From Manis javanica (taxonomy: Eukaryota > Chordata > Mammalia > Pholidota > Manidae), in contig NC_133158.1 in the NCBI RefSeq assembly GCF_040802235.1, positions 40,180,001 to 40,244,000 of the forward strand: a stretch of DNA of 64,000 nucleotides. Direction: 5' to 3'. The notes below the pieces were generated by a model. It was not told the origin of the DNA. It worked only from the letters and a program-made list of their open reading frames with translations, and ran no database searches. The first letter of the stretch is position 1, and each line of letters opens with the position of its first letter. This document shows positions 58,529 to 64,000 of this stretch, one piece after another. The position numbers and the translations under genes are program-made.

Positions 58529-59435
58529 TGCTGGCCTGGGGCTCAAGGGAGAGGTGCAGACGTGGTTTATCACCACAGATGTGAGAGTCCGTGGGAAGGT
58601 GTGCATGACGAGGCTAGGGCCGGCTGAGTGGGCAGAGTGGGTGGCCAGCAGGGGCCTGCTGCTCCAGGATCCACGTGCCTTTATGGTGGGCACATAATGC
58701 TTTCTCAGGCGTGGTGACGGCTCATGCACTGCAGTCCTTTCCTCTACAAAGAACACAGCAGAGAGCTGCCTGGTCCTCCCACCATCTCCTCTGTATCTGC
58801 CAGAGGCAGTGTGCGGGCAGCAGGGACACGCTCACCAGACTGCCAGTGTGTGAGCTCACTCCCTCCAGCTCTGGACGGGAGGTGAGCTCGCAGTTTTAGA
58901 TGACACACTGAGTGAAATCTTACAACCCCTCAACTCCTAACGCTGCCTGTGTCCACCTCAGTCAATGAGCTGTGGCTGCATTAAAGTTCCTGGATGCCTG
59001 CCCATCTGGGTAAGCAGCGGTTGCTCAGGGCTTTCCTCTATCATCCTCTGCTGAGGAGCCAACTTGGCGTCTGTGGGGCATTTCTCTGTTTCGTGCGCGG
59101 TCTCTGGAGGGCTCCAGTCTGCCCTCTAGGCTTCCCTTTCTAGGGGCACCATTTTTGCTGGTTCTTTTCCTACCACGAGGCAGCTAGTCCCGGAGCCCTG
59201 CCAACCTGCAGCTTGGAACGCCCACCTGCTGGAGCCACAGTCCGGCTTGGGGTCTCGCCGGAGGCAACAGCTAACGGAATGTCACTCCAGCTGTGCAATA
59301 AGGTTTAGTTGTGTGCAGTACCACCTGTTTGGATCTGGTGACTTGGAGGGAGTTTAAAGAGAGCTTGTAAAATATTAAGATGTGATTGTGTACAATGAGA
59401 CATCATATATCTTCATAAACTTAAGATCAGACTCT
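58529..59435. other. Non-coding stretch, nothing recognised
   Basis: No gene or clear repeat seen. Confidence 0.4.
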
Positions 59436-59439
59436 ACAC

Positions 59440-59605
59440 TAATAACATTCCTACGGTGCTTACTAGGAGCCAGATGCTGTTATAAGCACTCTGCCTGTAT
59501 TTGCTTATTGTATCCTCAAACCAGTTTGCTGGCAAGTAGATTTACATACTGAGAGGTAGAGGTAGATGCATGGGGGACCACACAGCCAGTGGGTGAGAGG
59601 GCACC
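59440..59605 (+). repeat. MIR SINE, plus strand
   Basis: ACGGTGCTTACTAGGAGCCAG, then TGTTATAAGCACTCTGCC, TATTTGCTTATTGTATCCTC and CACACAGCCAGTGGGTGAG match the MIR consensus order. Confidence 0.82.
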
Positions 59606-59794
59606 CATCCCATCCCCACAGCACCAGTGGGCATGCCTTCCTCCTGGGCAGGAGGGCAGCCAGGCTGAGGGCGGAGTTCTCTGGTGTCTCCTGCTCTACT
59701 GTGCCCACCCTAAAATGGGGCAACATTTTAAAGGGCGGAGTGTTAAGAGCAAATACACAGAATGACATACACTGTATGGCAATAATGGAGGGTA

Positions 59795-60600
59795 AAGGCA
59801 TAAATCATAATGGGAAGAAACATGGACAGATTGAAACAAAACAATGACAAAGTCATGACAAACTGGGAGAAACGTCTGCACCGTGTGCAGCAAACACAGA
59901 GCGACTATCTGGATATTTCAAGAACGTTTACGTATCAATTAGAAAAAGGCAAATGGAATTAAAACTGGTGACAGGACAAAGGTGATGAGCTGGAGGGAGA
60001 GCAAGTGACTAGTGCGCAGGAGAACAGATCAGCACCACCGACAGGACCATGAGCTGGAGAGACGCCATGGCCAGGGAGCGAGCCGACAAATTTGGAAGGA
60101 GTACTTCTCCCAGTGTGGGGGGCTTGGGGCCACTGCGGCTTCTATCACTCGTTTCTGTGGGGTCCCTTGAGAGCACCTACCTAAACCTTAAAATATGTAC
60201 AACTTCTTGGAATTTATCCTGAGGGTATAATAAGAGATATGCCCCCAAATATATGCCACAATGATATTTTCACGGCATTCTCATAAAAGCTAAAATCTGA
60301 ATGAATTAAGTGGTCAACAATAAGAGCAGCAATAAACTGTATTTATTCAAGTGATGCCATTCTATGCAACTATTAAAATGATCCCATAGAAAGGCTACAT
60401 TTAGGGAAATTGTATGTGATAGAGTATTTTTATACACTCACAGAGAGCACTGTACATACAGTTTTACACATTCACATACATATACACAGGTCCTTTTTCT
60501 CTGTGATGGGGTTATGTGTGTCTGTTTCTTCTTTTTGCTTATTAATCTGATATTTTTCTGCAAGGAATATTTATAGCTTAGACAGTGAAAGTGATCATAT
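59795..60600 (+). mobile_element. Ancient L1M 3' end, plus strand
   Basis: Landmarks of the L1 C-terminal/3' region are AAACTGGGAGAAACGTCTGC, CAATTAGAAAAAGGCAAATGG, AATTTATCCTGAGGGTATAA, ATTCTCATAAAAGCTAAAATC and TATGCAACTATTAAAATGATC, in order. Confidence 0.8.
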
Positions 60601-62398
60601 TTCCCTATGGCATGAGTGGACCTTCCATTCTGCGGTCTCAGCGCCCTGGCAGTGTGGTTTGGAATGGCTGGCCCTCTGCAGTCTCAGTGCGTCCTGCCAC
60701 CTACTCAAAGCTGTGCTGAGAGTGGTGCAGAGCCTTCTGGAAGGAAAGGCCTCACAAGCTCACACACTGGGAGAGTCGGCAGTTAACTAAAGGCCCTCCT
60801 CCTTGTACATACGACTGGGGCCTGAGCTGGCCACGCAGCCCCACCAAGTGCGTGCTGTGTGCTCAGACACCCCCAGGGACAGAATGTTCTGGAAATGCAG
60901 TAGCGGGTCAGAACGGGAGCTCTGGCACAGACCCGCACGGCCCAGATCCCAGGATGGATGTGACACATGGAAGTGTGAGCTGAGCCTCTGGGCCTGTAAT
61001 GCTCAGTGTTCAATACAAAACTCCATGTCCAGGAAGAACATTTCTAAAGTAGCATCGGTTCCAGAACAGAAGCTGACATCATGAGACGGACAGAAGATGC
61101 AGAAATGTTTAGCAGCATTTCAGGGCAAAGTAGTAAGAGAAACTCTCGCCGTTGCTGGGGTGCAGGGGGCAGGCTAACTTCAGCAAACATGCCAAAATGT
61201 TTAATTGCCTCCCACAGAGCAGCAGCGTGCCGCCTGCTCCTGGGAAGACTCCTGGGCAGGCGGGAGGAAGGCTCCCTCTTTACACAGGCATGAAGGCACC
61301 CGGCCTGCTGCCATCCCCGAGTGACTTCCCAGGTTGCCAGACTGCCTCCCATGCTGACCGGGCACCAGGAAGAGCAGGCAGGGGTGAGCCCTCTGGGAGG
61401 CATCCACTCTGGTCTATTGGGCAAACCGAGTCCCAGCCCACTGGCCACAAGGACGCTGGGAGGTGCTATCAGGCTCTGGGACAGGAGGAGGGTGGAATGG
61501 GTCTGTGTGGCATGCATTCTTGGCTAATAGCTGACCATTTTGACACTGGAGAAGTTACAATGCCTTCTAGAATAAAAACGAGTATGCGAAGTTTGAATTT
61601 GACGGTGACAGAACTACAAGTTCATAGGAGGTGCTGTCACATGGGCACATGGGTCACCCTGCCACTGACAGCAGGAAACAAAGAGGTTTCTGGATCCAGT
61701 CAGGGATTTATAACTATTTTTTTTCTTTAAGTGAGCAAATATAGGTAATATAATTATTCTATGAGAATACAGAGAAACAATGATTTTAGACTCAGAAATG
61801 ATGGGAAATATTTATCTTTGTGTTTCTTTCCAACCAAAATTAACATAAATGTCATAAAAATGTTGAACTGAAGAATTCAGTTTCTAAAAAAGACTTTTGT
61901 GGCAAACATTGCATGTCTTTGGATGGCTTTTAATTTTTTAAACAAATTCTCCTGTTTTTCTTCCAGTGTGTTTTTTCTGGTATATAATATTTGATCCCCG
62001 TAACAACTTTGCTCTGACCACACTTATTTTTCTAAATTCTTTTGTAATCAAATACTGTATTTTCAGTTTGTACCAAAACGAGGTGAGAGTTACCTCGACC
62101 AAGAAGTCCCAGGACTGATGTTCACCAGATGGGCTGCTGTCTGACATTCTCTGCAGAGCGTGTCTGAATCCTGCCCAGAGGGCCATGCTGTTTCCTGAAA
62201 ATGGGCCGGGTGGAGGACGGACGGGAGCGTCATCTGTCAGAGTCGCCACCAATATCTAGAAATGAAGAGAATTTCAAGCAAAGGAGAAGAAACCAGCCCT
62301 CTTACCAAAATTGCTTTCAAGATCAAGGGAAATCCTGATCTGAAGAAGATAAATTCAGCTTGTAAGCATAATGATAACCTTATTAACTCACAATTTCT
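60601..62398. other. Non-coding stretch, nothing recognised
   Basis: GC-rich to about 61540, then AT-rich. The 192-codon plus frame at 61152-61730 overlaps competing frames and has no domain. Confidence 0.4.
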
Positions 62399-62414
62399 AC
62401 TCGACATATTTTTT
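62399..62414. repeat. Target-site duplication, left copy
   Basis: ACTCGACATATTTTTT occurs here and at 63440-63455 and brackets a minus-oriented insertion. On the minus strand it begins with six A, in keeping with an L1 endonuclease nick. Confidence 0.88.
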
Positions 62415-63439
62415 TTTTTACATGGTGAACGAATTCTTACATAGTGAATAAATTCTTACATGGTGAACAGTACAAGGGCATTCATCACAGAAACTTTCGG
62501 TTTTGATCACGCATATTATATAAACAATCAGGTCAAATATGAATATTCGTTTGATTTTTATACTTGATTTATATGTTGATCCCACATTTCTCCCTTTATT
62601 ATTATTATTATTTTTATTTTTAATAAAATGCTGAAGTGGTAGGTAGATGCAAGATAAAGGTAGAAAACATAGTTTAGTGCTGTAAGAGGGCAAATGTAGA
62701 TGATCAGATGATCAGGTGTGTGCCTATGGACTAAGTATTAATCCAAGCTAGACAAGGGCAGCGAAACATCCACGGATGCAGAAGATTTCTCTCAAAGCAG
62801 GGGGGATGAGGTTCTGAGCTTCACCTCTGTTGATCCCCAATTTCTCACCTGATGGCCCCCCTGCGACTGTGCCTGTCTTAGGTTGTTCCTCCCTTGAGGA
62901 ATCTTACCCGTCTCTGGCTAACCAGTCATCTTCCGGGGCCATACAGGGAAATGTAAAGTTGGTAAGTGAGAGAGAAGCCATATTGTTTGAAAAGGTTAGC
63001 TTTTTAGTTCTTTGCAGATTTATGCCCTGTGGCTTCTATGCCCAGCACTTGTCTCGAGGTATCTTTACCACCTGGAGGAATTATGATACTCGGTAAATTC
63101 GATATGAGGCACGAATTCTATTTAAGAGTTGTAATTAGGAAGGAAGAAGAAAAGCTATAGAGGAAGCAGATGGAAGAAAACATGGGAGGATTGATTATTT
63201 CTTTGACATATCTTCTTGTAGAGTACCTTAAGTATGTATAGGTTTTAAACTACTAACTAATTAGCACACACATATTAACATAATAGGAATACGGTGACAT
63301 AAACAAAGCAAATCTATAATTACCATCCATCTCCAGTGAAGCCAAGAAAACCATTTAGGCACCCTAGGCATTTGTGAAAATTTGTCTATGATATGATGGA
63401 TATTGTCCTACTGTACTTGAACAGTCTGAGAAAAATCAG
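62415..63439 (-). mobile_element. L1-mobilised non-coding retroelement, about 1.03 kb, minus strand
   Basis: The insertion lies between perfect 16-bp duplications. On the minus strand it ends in a short A tail (plus-strand T run 62415-62419, merging with the duplication), so it is a poly(A)-tailed retrocopy with its 5' end at 63439. It has no open frame over about 90 codons and no similarity to L1 ORFs, tRNA or 7SL that I can see. Before the tail there are three near-repeats of TTCACCATGTAAGAATT (plus strand about 62421-62470) and an AATAAAAATAATAATAATAAT microsatellite-like patch. From memory it resembles a multi-copy non-coding transcript-like repeat of pangolin genomes, but that was not searched. 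Alternatives are a processed copy of a long non-coding RNA or a chimeric L1-dependent element. Confidence 0.75.
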
Positions 63440-63455
63440 ACTCGACATATTTTTT
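63440..63455. repeat. Target-site duplication, right copy
   Basis: Identical to 62399-62414 over all 16 bases; flanking bases differ. Confidence 0.88.
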
Positions 63456-64000
63456 ATATGGAGAACCCAAAATAAAATTTTAAACTGCAGCTATTGGAAT
63501 TTACATGGAATTTTCCTTGCAGATTATTTCTTACCAAAGGAGTATTTCATGTAGTGATGGGAAGCTATTTTAGGGGTTTCTTTTCTTCTCACAGTGGGAT
63601 GCCTGGCACTCACAGCCAGACCGAGGGAGCCATACATGGCTCCAGGGTAGTGAACAGCCAACTCTTAGGGTATTAAAAGACGTATCCTGCCGAAAAATCT
63701 TACAAATTAACCATCTAACCTCACGCTGACCTATGAAATCTAATCTTCAGCTAAGAGATAAAAGCAACACTGAGTTTCTATTTTATTGATCTCCTTGAGA
63801 ATATAATTATCCAATCACAAGATGGAAGTGGCTTTTTTGCTACAATTTCTGGCTACCTGGTCTTAACCACCACAGCTTTTAGATGCAAAATGTAAAAGGC
63901 CAGCATGAAAGGTACAATATACCTATTGGCAATATTATTTATTCTCATCACATTTTGGATTAAATAAACACTATTTTAAGAACAACTTTGGACATAGTTA
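63456..64000. other. AT-rich non-coding stretch, nothing recognised
   Basis: No gene, repeat or motif that I could support. Confidence 0.4.

Noticed and set aside
1..64000. CRISPR arrays, operons, bacterial ribosome binding sites, tRNA or rRNA genes
   Set aside because: None seen; the sequence is a vertebrate nuclear genome and no cloverleaf or array pattern was found by eye.

Overview
This window is nuclear DNA of a placental mammal. It is dominated by LINE-1 copies of several ages, with scattered ancient MIR, L2, Tigger and LTR remnants, one strong CpG island, and no compact or operon-like genes. Two elements match, from memory only and without a search, repeats I associate with pangolin (Manis) assemblies: the 3' UTR of the young L1 at 611-6574, and the 1.0-kb non-coding retroelement at 62415-63439. 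I saw no primate Alu, rodent B1/B2 or carnivore SINEC. My best guess is a laurasiatherian, possibly a pangolin, at about even confidence.

Layout. Positions 1-595 are unremarkable. Positions 596-6589 are a full-length minus-strand L1 with perfect 15-bp target-site duplications, an intact ORF1 and an ORF2 broken by at least five lesions. From about 6.6 to 39.4 kb lies non-coding, intron-like or intergenic DNA with old L1M, L2, MIR and Tigger1 remnants, three small tandem duplications or minisatellites and a palindromic double AP-1 motif. At about 39.45-40.82 kb is a CpG island with GC boxes, an NRF1-like site, G-runs and two good minus-strand splice donors (exon ends at 40393 and 39619). It is most simply the promoter and untranslated first exon(s) of a minus-strand gene running into the 0-39 kb side, but I could not recognise any downstream coding exon and so do not name the gene. 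From 40.9 to 62.4 kb lies intergenic-looking DNA rich in decayed L1M fragments in both orientations, plus MIR, a MaLR-like LTR and G-quadruplex-prone runs. Positions 62399-63455 are a minus-oriented, poly(A)-tailed retroinsertion without coding capacity, flanked by 16-bp duplications. The end of the window is AT-rich and featureless.

Nothing here amounts to a new multigene system. The most useful leads are the short non-coding retroelement near 63 kb, the anonymous CpG-island promoter with its internal degenerate GC-rich repeat, and two weak candidate exons (8245-8345 minus, 49509-49602 plus). Boundaries of ancient repeats were judged by eye and may be off by tens of bases or more.
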